From assembly GCF_900114995.1 (NCBI RefSeq), contig NZ_FOUX01000001.1, forward strand, positions 1 to 64,000: a stretch of DNA of 64,000 nucleotides, written 5' to 3'. Each line of letters opens with the position of its first letter. Within the stretch, counting starts at the first letter, position 1. This DNA comes from Chitinophaga sp. YR627 (GTDB lineage: Bacteria > Bacteroidota > Bacteroidia > Chitinophagales > Chitinophagaceae). Positions 1 to 9,811 of this stretch are shown piece by piece. The position numbers were made by a program, and so were the translations under genes. The notes under the pieces were generated by a model that searched no databases, was not told the origin of the DNA, and saw only the letters and a program-made list of their open reading frames with translations.

Positions 1-3000
1 TGATTAGTGATGGTAATGGTGGTTCAGTAACCGTGACAGTAAATATTACAGTTACAGCTGTAAACGATGCGCCGACAGGCACAGGTGATACGCAGACTAC
101 TCTGGAGGATACGCCAGTAAATGGCGCTGTATCAGGTGCAGATGTGGATGGCGACGCGCTGACTTATACCTTAGGTACAGGTCCGGTAAGTGGAACAGCA
201 ACTGTGAATGCAACGACGGGTGCTTACACTTATACACCGAACCCTAATTTTAATGGTACGGATGTCTTTACTGTTGTGATTAGCGATGGTAATGGCGGTT
301 CAGTAACTGTGACAGTAAATATTACGGTTACAGCTGTCAATGATGCGCCGACTGGTACAGGAGATACGCAGACTACCCTGGAAGATACGCCAGTAAATGG
401 AGCTGTATCTGGTGCTGATGCAGATGGCGATGCGTTGACTTATACCTTAGGTACAGGTCCGTTAAACGGAACCGCGACTGTTAATGCGACAACTGGAGCT
501 TATACTTATACGCCGAACCCAGATTATAACGGTCCGGATGCCTTTACTATAGTGATTAGTGATGGTAATGGCGGTTCTGTAACTGTGACAGTAAATATTA
601 CAGTTACCGCTGTCAATGATGCGCCAACAGGCACAGGAGATACACAGACAACCCTGGAGGATACGCCGGTAAATGGTGCAGTATCTGGTGCTGATGTGGA
701 TGGTGATCCGCTGACTTATACCTTAGGTACAGGTCCGGTAAGTGGAACAGCAACTGTGAATGCAACGACGGGAGCTTACACTTATACACCGAACCCTAAT
801 TTTAATGGTACGGATGTCTTTACTGTTGTGATTAGCGATGGTAATGGCGGTTCAGTAACTGTGACAGTAAATATTACGGTTACAGCTGTCAATGATGCGC
901 CGACTGGTACAGGAGATACGCAGACTACCCTGGAAGATACGCCAGTAAATGGAGCTGTATCTGGTGCTGATGCAGATGGCGATGCGTTGACTTATACCTT
1001 AGGTACAGGTCCGTTAAACGGAACCGCGACTGTTAATGCGACAACTGGAGCTTATACTTATACACCGAACCCAGATTATAATGGTGCGGATGCCTTTACT
1101 ATAGTGATTAGTGATGGTAATGGCGGTTCAGTAACTGTAACAATAAATATTACGGTTACAGCAGTCAATGACGCGCCAACTGGTACAAATCAGAATCTGA
1201 CCACTCCTGAAGACACACCATTAAATGGTGCTGTAGTTGGAGCCGATGTAGATAATGATCCTTTGACCTATGCAATCGGAACGATCACCCCAGCAAATGG
1301 TAGCGTGGTAGTTAATGCAGACGGTACATTTGTTTATACACCAAATGCTGATTATGTAGGCACAGATGCCTTTAACGTAGTGATCAGCGATGGTAATGGT
1401 GGAACAACTACTGTAACAGTTAATATTACGGTTACGGCAGTCAATGATGCGCCAACTGGTACGAATCAGAATCTGACCACTCCGGAAGACACACCATTAA
1501 ATGGCGCTGTAGTCGGAGCGGATGCAGACAATGATCCTTTGACTTATGCAATCGGAACGATCACCCCAGCCAATGGTAGCGTGATAGTAAATGCAGATGG
1601 TACATTCGTCTATACACCAAATGCTGACTATGTAGGCACAGATGCCTTCACCATAGTGATCAGCGATGGTAACGGCGGAACAACTACTGTAACAGTTAAC
1701 ATTACGGTTACAGCAGTCAATGACGCGCCAACTGGTACAGATCTTAACCTGACTACACCAGAAGATACTCCGCTTAATGGAACAATAACCGGAGCCGATG
1801 CTGACAATGATCCGCTGACCTATGTTATAGGAACGACAAATCCTGCAAATGGCATCGTTACAGTAAATACAGACGGAACATTTGTTTATATTCCGAATCT
1901 TAACTTTAATGGAACCGACGCCTTTACGGTAGTGATCAGTGATGGCAATGGTGGTGCAGCTACAGTGACTGTAACGATTGTCGTGACACCTGTAAATGAC
2001 GCGCCAACAGGCACCGGTGATACCCGTACTACGCCGAGAAATACGCCTGTAAACGGTGCTGTAAGCGGCACTGATGTAGACGGAGATGTATTGACTTATA
2101 CCCTGGGTACACCTCCTGCAAACGGAACTGCCATAGTGAATGCGGATGGTACTTACACCTATGCACCAAATGCTGGTTACAGTGGTCCGGATAGCTTTAC
2201 AATCATTATCAGCGATGGTAACGGTGGTACTGTCACCGTAACAGTTGATATAACTGTCACCGCTATTAATAATGCACCAACCGGTACAGGTGACTCGCGC
2301 ACGACACTGGAAGATACTCCTGTAAACGGAGCCGTAACCGGTAATGATGCAGATGGTGATCCGCTGACATATGTCGTGGGTACCGCACCTGTAAATGGTG
2401 GTGTGATTGTCAATGTTGATGGTACTTATATCTATACGCCAAATGCGAATTATAATGGTCCGGATAACTTCACCATCCTGATCAGCGATGGTAACGGTGG
2501 TTCTATCACTGTACCGGTAAGCATCATTGTTACACCTGTAAATGATGCACCAACCGGAACCGGTGATACACAGTCTACATCGCTGAATACGCCGGTAAAC
2601 GGTGCAGTCAATGGAACAGACGTGGATGGAGACGTCCTGACTTATACGCTGGGTACGCCTCCTGCAAACGGTACTGCTATCGTGAATGCAAATGGTTCTT
2701 ATACTTATACACCAAATACCGGTTATACCGGCCCTGATAGTTTCACAATCATTATCAGTGATGGTAATGGTGGTACAGTTACTGTAACAGTGGACATCAC
2801 GGTGATTACAGTAGTGCCTAATCCTGCTATTGCACTGGTGAAAGTGGGCGCAAGGGATAAAAATGAGATCACTTACATCTTCCATGTCACGAACACCGGT
2901 AATGTGCCGCTGCACGATATCGTGGTATCGGATCCGCAGATGGGTGTAACCAAAAACTATAGTGGTACCCTGCTACCAGGTGCGTCGGTGACAATGACTG

Positions 3001-3707
3001 CGGTATATCACATCACACAACAGGATAAAGAAGCCGGTAGTGTTACGAATACAGCAACCGTTACTGGTCTGACGCCTGCTAACGCAACCGTGACAGATAT
3101 CTCTGGTACATCGATGAATAACGATACGCCTACAGAAACAACTGTTCCGGCTCCGCCACAGGCAAATGATGATCAGGCTGAGACGCGTGCAAGTACGGCG
3201 GTTGTCATTACGGTGCTGGATAATGATGATCCGGTGGAATCAACATTCAGTGTTCCGAGCTTAACGATCATCAGCATTCCTAAACATGGTCAGGTGATCA
3301 TCAATGAAGATGGTTCTATCCGTTATGTACCGGACAACGGTTATACCGGAGAAGATGACTTCAGTTACCAGATCAGCGATGTCGATGGTTACATCACCAA
3401 CATTGCTGTGGTGAAGATCACTGTTGTAGAAACAGATCTGAGAATACCACCATTATTTACACCAAATGGTGATGGTAAGAATGATGTGTTTGAAATACGC
3501 GGACTTAACAAGTATGTAGAAAATGAGTTAATAATGGTCAATCGTTGGGGCAACGAAGTATACCGACAGAAGAATTATCAGAATACCTGGAGCGGCAATG
3601 GATTGAACGATGGTACTTACTATTACCTGTTGCGTGTTAAAAAAGCCAACGGTGAGTGGGAAGTAGTGAAAGGATACACGACGATTATCCGCAAAATGAA
3701 AGATTAA
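1..3707 (+). CDS. Tandem cadherin-like repeat surface adhesin with T9SS type B sorting domain (5' truncated)
   Basis: The reading frame is open from the window edge (codons from base 3), so the start and signal peptide lie outside. At least ten repeats of 91-92 residues start at 69, 345, 621, 897, 1173, 1449, 1725, 2001, 2274 and 2547. Each carries the pattern DxDGDxLTY, YTPN, ISDGNGG, TVTVxI, VNDAP of Ca-binding cadherin-like or VCBS-type modules. After about 2817 come a DUF11-like domain ([12 protein letters not shown]), one more cadherin-like module ([19 protein letters not shown]) and, from about 3450, the gliding-motility C-terminal domain ([23 protein letters not shown]) that directs type IX export. 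The stop is one base before the SprF-like gene. This SprB/SprF-type pairing implies a long surface filament or adhesin. The exact ligand is unknown. Confidence 0.93.
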   Translation, partial: ISDGNGGSVTVTVNITVTAVNDAPTGTGDTQTTLEDTPVNGAVSGADVDGDALTYTLGTGPVSGTATVNATTGAYTYTPNPNFNGTDVFTVVISDGNGGSVTVTVNITVTAVNDAPTGTGDTQTTLEDTPVNGAVSGADADGDALTYTLGTGPLNGTATVNATTGAYTYTPNPDYNGPDAFTIVISDGNGGSVTVTVNITVTAVNDAPTGTGDTQTTLEDTPVNGAVSGADVDGDPLTYTLGTGPVSGTATVNATTGAYTYTPNPNFNGTDVFTVVISDGNGGSVTVTVNITVTAVNDAPTGTGDTQTTLEDTPVNGAVSGADADGDALTYTLGTGPLNGTATVNATTGAYTYTPNPDYNGADAFTIVISDGNGGSVTVTINITVTAVNDAPTGTNQNLTTPEDTPLNGAVVGADVDNDPLTYAIGTITPANGSVVVNADGTFVYTPNADYVGTDAFNVVISDGNGGTTTVTVNITVTAVNDAPTGTNQNLTTPEDTPLNGAVVGADADNDPLTYAIGTITPANGSVIVNADGTFVYTPNADYVGTDAFTIVISDGNGGTTTVTVNITVTAVNDAPTGTDLNLTTPEDTPLNGTITGADADNDPLTYVIGTTNPANGIVTVNTDGTFVYIPNLNFNGTDAFTVVISDGNGGAATVTVTIVVTPVNDAPTGTGDTRTTPRNTPVNGAVSGTDVDGDVLTYTLGTPPANGTAIVNADGTYTYAPNAGYSGPDSFTIIISDGNGGTVTVTVDITVTAINNAPTGTGDSRTTLEDTPVNGAVTGNDADGDPLTYVVGTAPVNGGVIVNVDGTYIYTPNANYNGPDNFTILISDGNGGSITVPVSIIVTPVNDAPTGTGDTQSTSLNTPVNGAVNGTDVDGDVLTYTLGTPPANGTAIVNANGSYTYTPNTGYTGPDSFTIIISDGNGGTVTVTVDITVITVVPNPAIALVKVGARDKNEITYIFHVTNTGNVPLHDIVVSDPQMGVTKNYSGTLLPGASVTMTAVYHITQQDKEAGSVTNTATVTGLTPANATVTDISGTSMNNDTPTETTVPAPPQANDDQAETRASTAVVITVLDNDDPVESTFSVPSLTIISIPKHGQVIINEDGSIRYVPDNGYTGEDDFSYQISDVDGYITNIAVVKITVVETDLRIPPLFTPNGDGKNDVFEIRGLNKYVENELIMVNRWGNEVYRQKNYQNTWSGNGLNDGTYYYLLRVKKANGEWEVVKGYTTIIRKMKD
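69..2816 (+). repeat. Ten tandem 276/273-bp coding repeats
   Basis: In-frame DNA repeats begin at each GCGCC/GCACC (Ala-Pro) junction: seven intervals of exactly 276 bp from 69 to 2001, then two of 273 bp. Repeats 1 and 3 resemble each other more than their neighbours, as do 2 and 4, giving a 552-bp higher-order unit. The last three are more divergent, as expected of older copies. Confidence 0.95.
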
Positions 3708-3708
3708 C

Positions 3709-4692
3709 ATGAAAAGAAGTCTAATATTGATGATGTCGTTGTTGCTGGGCAAACTTGCGTTTGCTCAGCAAGACGCACAGTTCAGCCAGTACATGTTCAA
3801 CGGCATATACATTAACCCTGCTTATGCTGGTTATAAAGAGGTGCTGAACATACATGGTTATTACCGTAATCAGTGGGCAGGTATAGATGGGGCTCCCCGG
3901 AGTTTCTCTATTGCCGTTGATAATATTGCTGCCGATGGTAATGTGGGATGGGGTGTGCAGGTAGGTGGTGACAGACTGGGCGCCCAGACTTCTGAATCCG
4001 TATATGCTAACTACGCCTATCGTATCAGAACAAATGAGGATGGCACCGCCAGACTCTCATTCGGTATCAGTGCCGGATTGGTACAACTGGGAATAGATGG
4101 CAGACAACTCTGGACACAGGATCCGGAAACCACGATCACGCCTGGTGTTATAAAAACCATGGTACCGGATGCCAGAGCAGGGATCTATTATGCTGATCAG
4201 ACATTTTATGCAGGATTTTCTGTCGATAACCTGGTGTCGCCACATGTGAACAAGGCTAAATACGCGTATATCCCGCAACCAAGACCGCATTATTATCTGA
4301 CCGCAGGTTTTATGTTGCCGGTAAATGAGCAGATACAGCTGAAACCTTCTTTCCTCATCAAAGATGACAGGGGAGGACCAACCAGTATGGACCTGAACGT
4401 TTTCGTGCTGTTTAAACAAATGCTCTGGGTCGGAGGTGGTTATCGTACCCGTATTGATCTTTACAGTAAGGATTATCTGCAGAAAGCATTATCCACCCGC
4501 AACTCGGCTATCGCAGCAATAGAGGTATTCCCAACGGAAAACCTGCGCATCGGATATGCTTACGATTTTTCTACAGGACCACTACAGAGTTACAATAACG
4601 GTACACATGAGTTGTCTATCGGATATACTTTTGGATCTATGCTGAGTCCGGAGAGAAAGAAAGCAAGAGTGGATTGTCCGAAATTCTTCTGA
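3709..4692 (+). CDS. PorP/SprF family type IX secretion outer-membrane protein
   Basis: The protein has 327 residues with a signal peptide (cleavage near FAQQDAQ). The family opening QDAQFSQYMFN, then NPAYAGY, is characteristic of PorP/SprF proteins, which are predicted outer-membrane beta-barrels. In Flavobacterium, SprF is needed for export of the SprB adhesin, and its homologues sit directly downstream of proteins with type B sorting domains. Here the ATG follows the adhesin stop by one base, so the two are translationally coupled and this is most likely the dedicated partner of that adhesin. A strong hairpin terminator follows at 4709. There are many paralogues in Bacteroidota, so no specific symbol is given. 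Confidence 0.93.
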   Translation: MKRSLILMMSLLLGKLAFAQQDAQFSQYMFNGIYINPAYAGYKEVLNIHGYYRNQWAGIDGAPRSFSIAVDNIAADGNVGWGVQVGGDRLGAQTSESVYANYAYRIRTNEDGTARLSFGISAGLVQLGIDGRQLWTQDPETTITPGVIKTMVPDARAGIYYADQTFYAGFSVDNLVSPHVNKAKYAYIPQPRPHYYLTAGFMLPVNEQIQLKPSFLIKDDRGGPTSMDLNVFVLFKQMLWVGGGYRTRIDLYSKDYLQKALSTRNSAIAAIEVFPTENLRIGYAYDFSTGPLQSYNNGTHELSIGYTFGSMLSPERKKARVDCPKFF

Positions 4693-4708
4693 TGAAATAT
4701 AGTTGTTT

Positions 4709-4744
4709 AAAAAGCCGGTGTAAGTAGCTTACACCGGCTTTTTT
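4709..4744 (+). terminator. Rho-independent terminator after sprF-like gene
   Basis: Perfect stem AAAAAGCCGGTGTAAG (4709-4724), loop TAG, then CTTACACCGGCTTTTT running into a T tract. It closes the adhesin/SprF operon. Confidence 0.93.
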
Positions 4745-4876
4745 GCTTTTAAGACTGGATGGTTAACTGACAGCTAATCTGGACATAAACGGAATTAATA
4801 TATCGACTGATAAAATATAGCACAGTGTCTTCCTACCTTTCTGTTGTTATTATCAACCAAGATCTAAATCCGGGAA

Positions 4877-5242
4877 ATGAAGCGATCATCTGTTGAATTG
4901 CTGATGGCTTATCTCATCGCCATGCTATTCCTCACTGTGGGATTGAGCAAGTACCTTGGATTTAACCGTTTCCAGGATACCCTTAGTAAATCGCCACTGG
5001 TAAAAGATCATTTCCTTATTCTTTCGTTTTTATTACCTGCAGCAGAGATCGTGCTTGCCCTGTTATTACTGACCAGTCGTTTCCGCAGGAAGGCGCTCTT
5101 TGGATCGCTGGTGTTGATGCTCCTGTTTACATTGTATAATGTTTACCTGTTGACACTCGCTCCCTATATTCCCTGTTCGTGTGCAGGTATTGTTACCCAA
5201 CCATATAGCGGACCTATCCTGCCCTGGAACAGTGTACAATAA
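4877..5242 (+). CDS. MauE/DoxX-like integral membrane protein, short C-terminus
   Basis: This 121-residue protein has three or so hydrophobic helices (about 9-27, 45-65, 72-92) and a CSC motif (PCSCAGI) near residue 99. It matches the MauE-like membrane proteins of Bacteroidota, small redox-associated relatives of DoxX that are usually about 150 residues with a fourth helix after the Cys motif. Here the protein stops about 20 residues after the motif, so the last helix is missing. I see no continuation in another frame before the hairpin at 5243. It may be a shortened functional variant or a decayed copy. The ATG at 4877 is the only good start. A role in thiol/disulfide chemistry is family knowledge only. 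Confidence 0.72.
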   Translation: MKRSSVELLMAYLIAMLFLTVGLSKYLGFNRFQDTLSKSPLVKDHFLILSFLLPAAEIVLALLLLTSRFRRKALFGSLVLMLLFTLYNVYLLTLAPYIPCSCAGIVTQPYSGPILPWNSVQ

Positions 5243-5273
5243 AAAGAGGTCCTCTGGTGAAGAGGACCTCTTT
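5243..5273 (+). terminator. Hairpin terminator after MauE-like gene
   Basis: Perfect 13-bp stem AAAGAGGTCCTCT / AGAGGACCTCTTT with loop GGTGA, starting right after the stop codon. The T run is short. Confidence 0.8.
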
Positions 5274-5342
5274 GTCTATAAGTTTCCGGATGTAATAAAA
5301 TATTTATATTATATTTATTGCCATAACCGGGACTGATATCTC

Positions 5343-5933
5343 ATGAAAGCCATTTTTTTAGGGACTATTGTTTTGTTTTTGTTGTCATGCCAGCGAGAGA
5401 CCTCCAATAATCAAGAGCGTGATGTGATTGATTCCGTACCAACCCTGCAACGGTCCGAACTAGCTGCCCTCATCGAGGGATTTTCTATTCCTTTTAATGA
5501 AGATCTGAGAGATACTAATACGGTATTCTTTTTTTGTCTTCCTTCTTTTGATACTTCATATGTGTTGCATCTGCGGAAACGGAGGGATGGTGTGCAAGGT
5601 ATTATCTATAAGACTATGCCACAATATAGAAATGCTATCATGGGATTTGCAGGTAAGAGCGATGAAGTGCTCCCTTTTTCAGGATTTGGTTTTCGTATGG
5701 ATATTGCTGGCTGGGACAGATTTATTGAACATGCTTCCCGTGTTGCGATAAATTCCAGGAAAGATGGTAAAAACAGTGGCTGTTGTGATGGCACATCATA
5801 TCTGTTGTTATATAAAAGTCAACCATTTCCAGGTGGAAATCTTGGAGATACTGCTTTCGAAAACTTTACTCAATATATCAAGGATTCTGTACTAAATAAA
5901 TATGTGGCCAGTCGGATAGACCGGCCATGGTAA
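5343..5933 (+). CDS. Putative lipoprotein of unknown function
   Basis: The 196-residue product has a lipoprotein signal peptide ending in the lipobox LLSC (Cys at residue 16), followed by QRET, so it is exported and lipidated. I recognise no domain. The mature part is mixed alpha/beta in character and contains an adjacent Cys pair (SGCCDGTSYLLLY). An AT-rich stretch at about 5300-5325 may hold the promoter. It lies 33 bp upstream of the WGR/LRR gene on the same strand, so co-transcription is possible. Confidence 0.7.
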   Translation: MKAIFLGTIVLFLLSCQRETSNNQERDVIDSVPTLQRSELAALIEGFSIPFNEDLRDTNTVFFFCLPSFDTSYVLHLRKRRDGVQGIIYKTMPQYRNAIMGFAGKSDEVLPFSGFGFRMDIAGWDRFIEHASRVAINSRKDGKNSGCCDGTSYLLLYKSQPFPGGNLGDTAFENFTQYIKDSVLNKYVASRIDRPW

Positions 5934-5966
5934 GCGAACATCATTATTGTAAAACCTATCAAAAAA

Positions 5967-8900
5967 ATGCTCCAGTATTTCGAATTGCAGGATGGGACAT
6001 CCTCAAAGTTTTGGCAGATTTCATTGACTGCCCATACCATTGCTACCCGATACGGTAAGATCGGCACCCATGGAAAGACCACAACAAAAGATTTTGATGA
6101 CCCCGCAAAAGCCCGTCAGGAATATGACAAACTTGTCAAAGAAAAGACAGGTAAAGGCTACAAAAAGATTGTAAAAGACAGCAAGGCCCTGGCACCAGGT
6201 GATTTTCACATTATTTCCGAAAAAGAGGCGGTAGCACGTTTTCAGCTTGATCAGTACATTAATGGTTTGTATGATGACGGCGGAAAGTACATGGTATATG
6301 AAGGCGATGTTACATTTGACAGCATGCTGGATACCTATAAATTCTGCATTGCTGCGAAGGACGACATATATGGGATCATCGTGGATGGTAACCTCACTGT
6401 TAATGGTGTATTATTCCAGCCGGACATTGATAATGGCGAACACCTGCTTGTCACCGGAAATGTACAGGTGAAAAGCATTAACAAAGGCGGCGGCGAATTT
6501 TATATCAAAGGCGACCTGGTGGCTGAACAGACCATCTATGGGTATTATAACCATGGTCAACTAACGGTAGAAGGCCGTACGCAGGCAATGGCCATCTTTG
6601 CAGATGATCATTCCTTTACTTTTAAAGGAGGTGTATCCGGAACAATTGTCGGCGATTATGGGATAGAAGCTCCAAATGCTGAGTATAGTGATATCACTGT
6701 ATTACGGCCTGAGCTGGTGAGGGAGAAAGAATATGCTGACAGCGATAAGATTGGCAAATACATCAACAAAGGCCAGCACATTATCAGAGACGAATTTTTG
6801 CCGGGTTTCAAGGCAAGCGCCAGCGCACCTAAAAAAGCAGTTGCATCTGTTCAGCCAGAAATTCTGACTGCTGAAGAGGCAAAAGCAAAATTCGATTTCA
6901 GTGGCTATGATCCTATCGGTGTTATTGATTTTAATCTTGTATTATACTTTGAGAAAGGTCTCACAATAGATGGTGATCTGACTGCTGACCTGGCGAGGCA
7001 AATGCTGGAAGACCAGGAAGAACCTGCTGAAATTGCCGATCTGCTGGTATTTGTAAACGGTAATCTTACTGTAAAAGGCGACATCTCACTGGGTGAAGAA
7101 AGCTTCCCATGTCTGTTTGTACGTGGGGATGTGAAATGTGACGTATTATATAGTGGCAGCGAGTTTATTCATATCACCGGTAATGCGGACATTAAATTTG
7201 CCCTGGATGGTAACTATAACGATGGTGCGATCACTATCGAAGGTATTACAAGTGTGCCATATGTCCTGAATTCAGACCATGATACGAATATCACGCCTAA
7301 AGGCGCCGTTTTGATCAATTATTTTGGCGATTCGGATGACTTCTTTACCTATGACTATACGGAAAAGGATTTCGAAGAAGTCATGGTGGCAGGTGTCTTT
7401 AAAAACAATGAGTTTGACAGGCACGCATTTATTGATCTGCTGAAGGCAAAGAAATCTCCGCTGAAGAAAGGCATACAAGCCGGCCGTCTCATAGTGATGG
7501 AGGAACTGGAGCGCCTGAAGGCGAAGCCTGAAACTATACAGGTGCTTGATCTTAGCAAAAAGTCCCTGAGTAGGTTCCCGGCGGTACTGACAACGTTTAG
7601 CGCGTTGAAGAAATTAGTCTTAAATGGAAATGAGATCAGGGAGATTCCTGCGGAAATAGCTGGTCTCGAACAATTAGAGGAATTATATCTTTCCTCCTGC
7701 GGGTTGGAAACGTTGCCTGTGGAACTGACCCAACTGAAACACCTGCGTGTGCTGGACGTTTCTAAGAATACTAATCTGAGCATACCGACGGATTTCAGCC
7801 AGTCAACATCCCTGCGTGTATTAGATGTAAGCAAGTGTATCGGTTTCGGATTAACCGCCGGTATCCCCGCATTGGAAGAACTCCACTGTGATAAATGCAC
7901 GGATGTTAGTCCGGTGGATTTTCCTGACGCTATTCTCGGCTGTACAGGTCTGAAACGTCTGTATATGAACCAGAATTCAATCAGGCAGATTCCAGCTGCG
8001 CTTACAACATTGAAACAGCTGGAAGAACTTTACCTGGATAGCGCATTGTCTTATATCAATGAACTGCCGGATTTATCAGGGCTGACGAAACTGAGGATAA
8101 TACACGCTTCAGGAATTTATAATGATGCCAGTTCTCCATTGGTCAAACAGGAGCTGTTGAAAGGTTTCTTTAAGATCACTTCCCTTGAAGAACTGAAGAT
8201 TGATCTTTACAGGAGATGGTTGCAGGATCTCGACAAGGATGCTTTTGAAGACATCGCAAAGAATCTTGCACACGATCCGGTAAGATTGCAGGAAATAAAG
8301 GATCTGCAGGCTAGTAAAACAGATTTCGGTGACGGAAGAATGGTCGGTCATTTAAGGAAACCATTTACAGCTGCACACCTGGAAGGAATTGGTGCCTTGC
8401 AGCAGTTGCATATACTTAATCTTAATGACAACATGTTGTCCGAACTGCCGGAGGAATTGTATGGCCTGCCTAAACTTCGTTCGCTGAGTCTGAAAGGGAA
8501 CTCGTTTACTATTGATGATCGTTTGAAAATAGCAGAAAGATTGCCAGACGTGGACCTGGATCTACGCGAGAACTGGGTACCTAATGAAGTGATAGATACG
8601 CCGGCAGCCAGATTATGGAAGGAAGTGGCAGATCTTATTGAAGCAGGCAATGAACTGTGGTTTAATTATGCAGGAGAACCGCTGAACGCGATAAAGAAAT
8701 ACAACGAGGCCCTGGAATACTTTAATACAGGTAAGGTGAAAGACAAATACCTGTTCCTGTATCTGCACTATGTGAAAACGAATGCGTACAGCAATCTTGC
8801 CAGCGATGACTACTATGATGATATGTCCGAAGAAGATAAGAGAAAGGGGCGTCTAACCTGTATTGAAACCGGGCTAAAAGGACTGTCCCTGATACCTGAG

Positions 8901-9230
8901 GATTTGCTGCCAGATACCAGTATGGGGAAATTCTATAAGGAAGCAATCCGTATTATGGGCAATGCCGTAGCCTGGGAGATGCATGAGACATATGAGGATG
9001 CCGCAAAAATGGAGGAAGCGCTAGTGCTTATCAATCAGGCGGCTGCCTGGGTAGAGGACAAGAGCGAGTACTTTATCTATGATAGCAAGATCAGGATACT
9101 ATTGCGTCTCGGTAGAAAAGAAGAAGCCTGGCAGTTGCTGAAGAAAACGCTGGAAGAGAACAAGTCTTATACTGATTTGAAAGATATAGAAGACAGTAAA
9201 GAATATAAACAGTGGTTAAAGAAGCAATAA
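5967..9230 (+). CDS. WGR domain / bactofilin-like / leucine-rich-repeat protein
   Basis: This 1087-residue protein has no signal peptide and is probably cytoplasmic. Residues about 1-70 form a WGR domain, with the motif here as RYGKIGTHGKTTTKDF; such domains occur in PARPs and MolR-like proteins and contact nucleic acid or partner proteins. Two segments (about 75-240 and 290-480) repeat the pattern GNLTVNG, LLVTGNV, IKGDL, resembling polymer-forming beta-helix (bactofilin-like) proteins. Leucine-rich repeats run about 526-720 (LDLSKK, LKKLVLNGNEI, LEELYLS) and again about 810-850 (LHILNLNDNML, LRSLSLKGNSF). The C-terminal 190 residues look helical and TPR-like. It resembles the MolR/YehI group in having WGR plus repeats. 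Its function is unknown; the architecture suggests a scaffold or sensor. Confidence 0.85.
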   Translation: MLQYFELQDGTSSKFWQISLTAHTIATRYGKIGTHGKTTTKDFDDPAKARQEYDKLVKEKTGKGYKKIVKDSKALAPGDFHIISEKEAVARFQLDQYINGLYDDGGKYMVYEGDVTFDSMLDTYKFCIAAKDDIYGIIVDGNLTVNGVLFQPDIDNGEHLLVTGNVQVKSINKGGGEFYIKGDLVAEQTIYGYYNHGQLTVEGRTQAMAIFADDHSFTFKGGVSGTIVGDYGIEAPNAEYSDITVLRPELVREKEYADSDKIGKYINKGQHIIRDEFLPGFKASASAPKKAVASVQPEILTAEEAKAKFDFSGYDPIGVIDFNLVLYFEKGLTIDGDLTADLARQMLEDQEEPAEIADLLVFVNGNLTVKGDISLGEESFPCLFVRGDVKCDVLYSGSEFIHITGNADIKFALDGNYNDGAITIEGITSVPYVLNSDHDTNITPKGAVLINYFGDSDDFFTYDYTEKDFEEVMVAGVFKNNEFDRHAFIDLLKAKKSPLKKGIQAGRLIVMEELERLKAKPETIQVLDLSKKSLSRFPAVLTTFSALKKLVLNGNEIREIPAEIAGLEQLEELYLSSCGLETLPVELTQLKHLRVLDVSKNTNLSIPTDFSQSTSLRVLDVSKCIGFGLTAGIPALEELHCDKCTDVSPVDFPDAILGCTGLKRLYMNQNSIRQIPAALTTLKQLEELYLDSALSYINELPDLSGLTKLRIIHASGIYNDASSPLVKQELLKGFFKITSLEELKIDLYRRWLQDLDKDAFEDIAKNLAHDPVRLQEIKDLQASKTDFGDGRMVGHLRKPFTAAHLEGIGALQQLHILNLNDNMLSELPEELYGLPKLRSLSLKGNSFTIDDRLKIAERLPDVDLDLRENWVPNEVIDTPAARLWKEVADLIEAGNELWFNYAGEPLNAIKKYNEALEYFNTGKVKDKYLFLYLHYVKTNAYSNLASDDYYDDMSEEDKRKGRLTCIETGLKGLSLIPEDLLPDTSMGKFYKEAIRIMGNAVAWEMHETYEDAAKMEEALVLINQAAAWVEDKSEYFIYDSKIRILLRLGRKEEAWQLLKKTLEENKSYTDLKDIEDSKEYKQWLKKQ

Positions 9231-9238
9231 CCACAAGC

Positions 9239-9272
9239 GACGTATGCTCCTTTTGATAAAGGAGCATACGTC
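9239..9272. terminator. Bidirectional hairpin between convergent genes
   Basis: Perfect 15-bp stem GACGTATGCTCCTTT / AAAGGAGCATACGTC with loop TGAT, lying between the WGR/LRR gene (+) and the lipocalin-like gene (-). There is no long T run on either side. Confidence 0.75.
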
Positions 9273-9293
9273 ATTCATCAGTATAGAGACAAG

Positions 9294-9746
9294 TTATTGT
9301 TTGGTATAGGTCATTGTCATTTTATCTCCCGGTAATAGGATGCTGCCCGCAGAATATACCAGTTTACTACAGTCGAAGCTTTCAATAGCCCCTGTTGCTT
9401 CGCCGTCTATTACAATCGTTTTATCCTGTAATTTCCATACACCTTTTTCAGAAGAGGACGGATCACAGACAACGCCCAGATCTTTGTACTCATACGTACC
9501 ATCTTTACCGAAAATAGTGATATTGTCTTTGTCACAGTCATCCAGGAATGGCAGGTAGTTGACAGGATCTTTATCACCAGATGCCGTGTAGGTTAAAGCC
9601 GTTAGTTTATAGGTGCCTGCAATGCTGGCCATATCTATGGTACAGCCTTTTGGAGGGGTGGGTTTGTCGTCATCTTTTTTGCAGGAAAAGAACAGGCTAA
9701 CAGATAACAGTACTACTAAAGTTTGCTTGATTGTTGTCGCTTTCAT
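9294..9746 (-). CDS. Lipocalin-like lipoprotein
   Basis: The ATG at 9746 gives 150 residues with lipobox FFSC; the longer frame to 9776 would bury the signal peptide. After the Cys comes KKDDDK, which fits the Lys/Asp-rich export signal that sends Bacteroidota lipoproteins to the cell surface. The rest has the lipocalin-like pattern seen in many Bacteroidota lipoproteins: SIAGTYKLTALTY near the start, then GTYEYKD, GVWKLQDKTIVIDG and MTMTYTK at the end, consistent with a small beta barrel. The ligand is unknown. It is transcribed convergently with the WGR/LRR gene and lies downstream of the TPR/HTH regulator on the same strand. Confidence 0.8.
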   Translation of the reverse strand: MKATTIKQTLVVLLSVSLFFSCKKDDDKPTPPKGCTIDMASIAGTYKLTALTYTASGDKDPVNYLPFLDDCDKDNITIFGKDGTYEYKDLGVVCDPSSSEKGVWKLQDKTIVIDGEATGAIESFDCSKLVYSAGSILLPGDKMTMTYTKQ

Positions 9747-9811
9747 AAAGTTTGTTTGATAGTAATACCCCCTCATGAAAGCAAAGGGTTGGGTAACCCT
9801 GAAAATTTTTT

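Noticed and set aside
1497..2915. 472-codon open frame on the minus strand
   Set aside because: It lies opposite the tandem repeats of the adhesin; its Cys- and Ile-rich, signal-less sequence is a mirror of the repeat codons, and its length reflects repetition.
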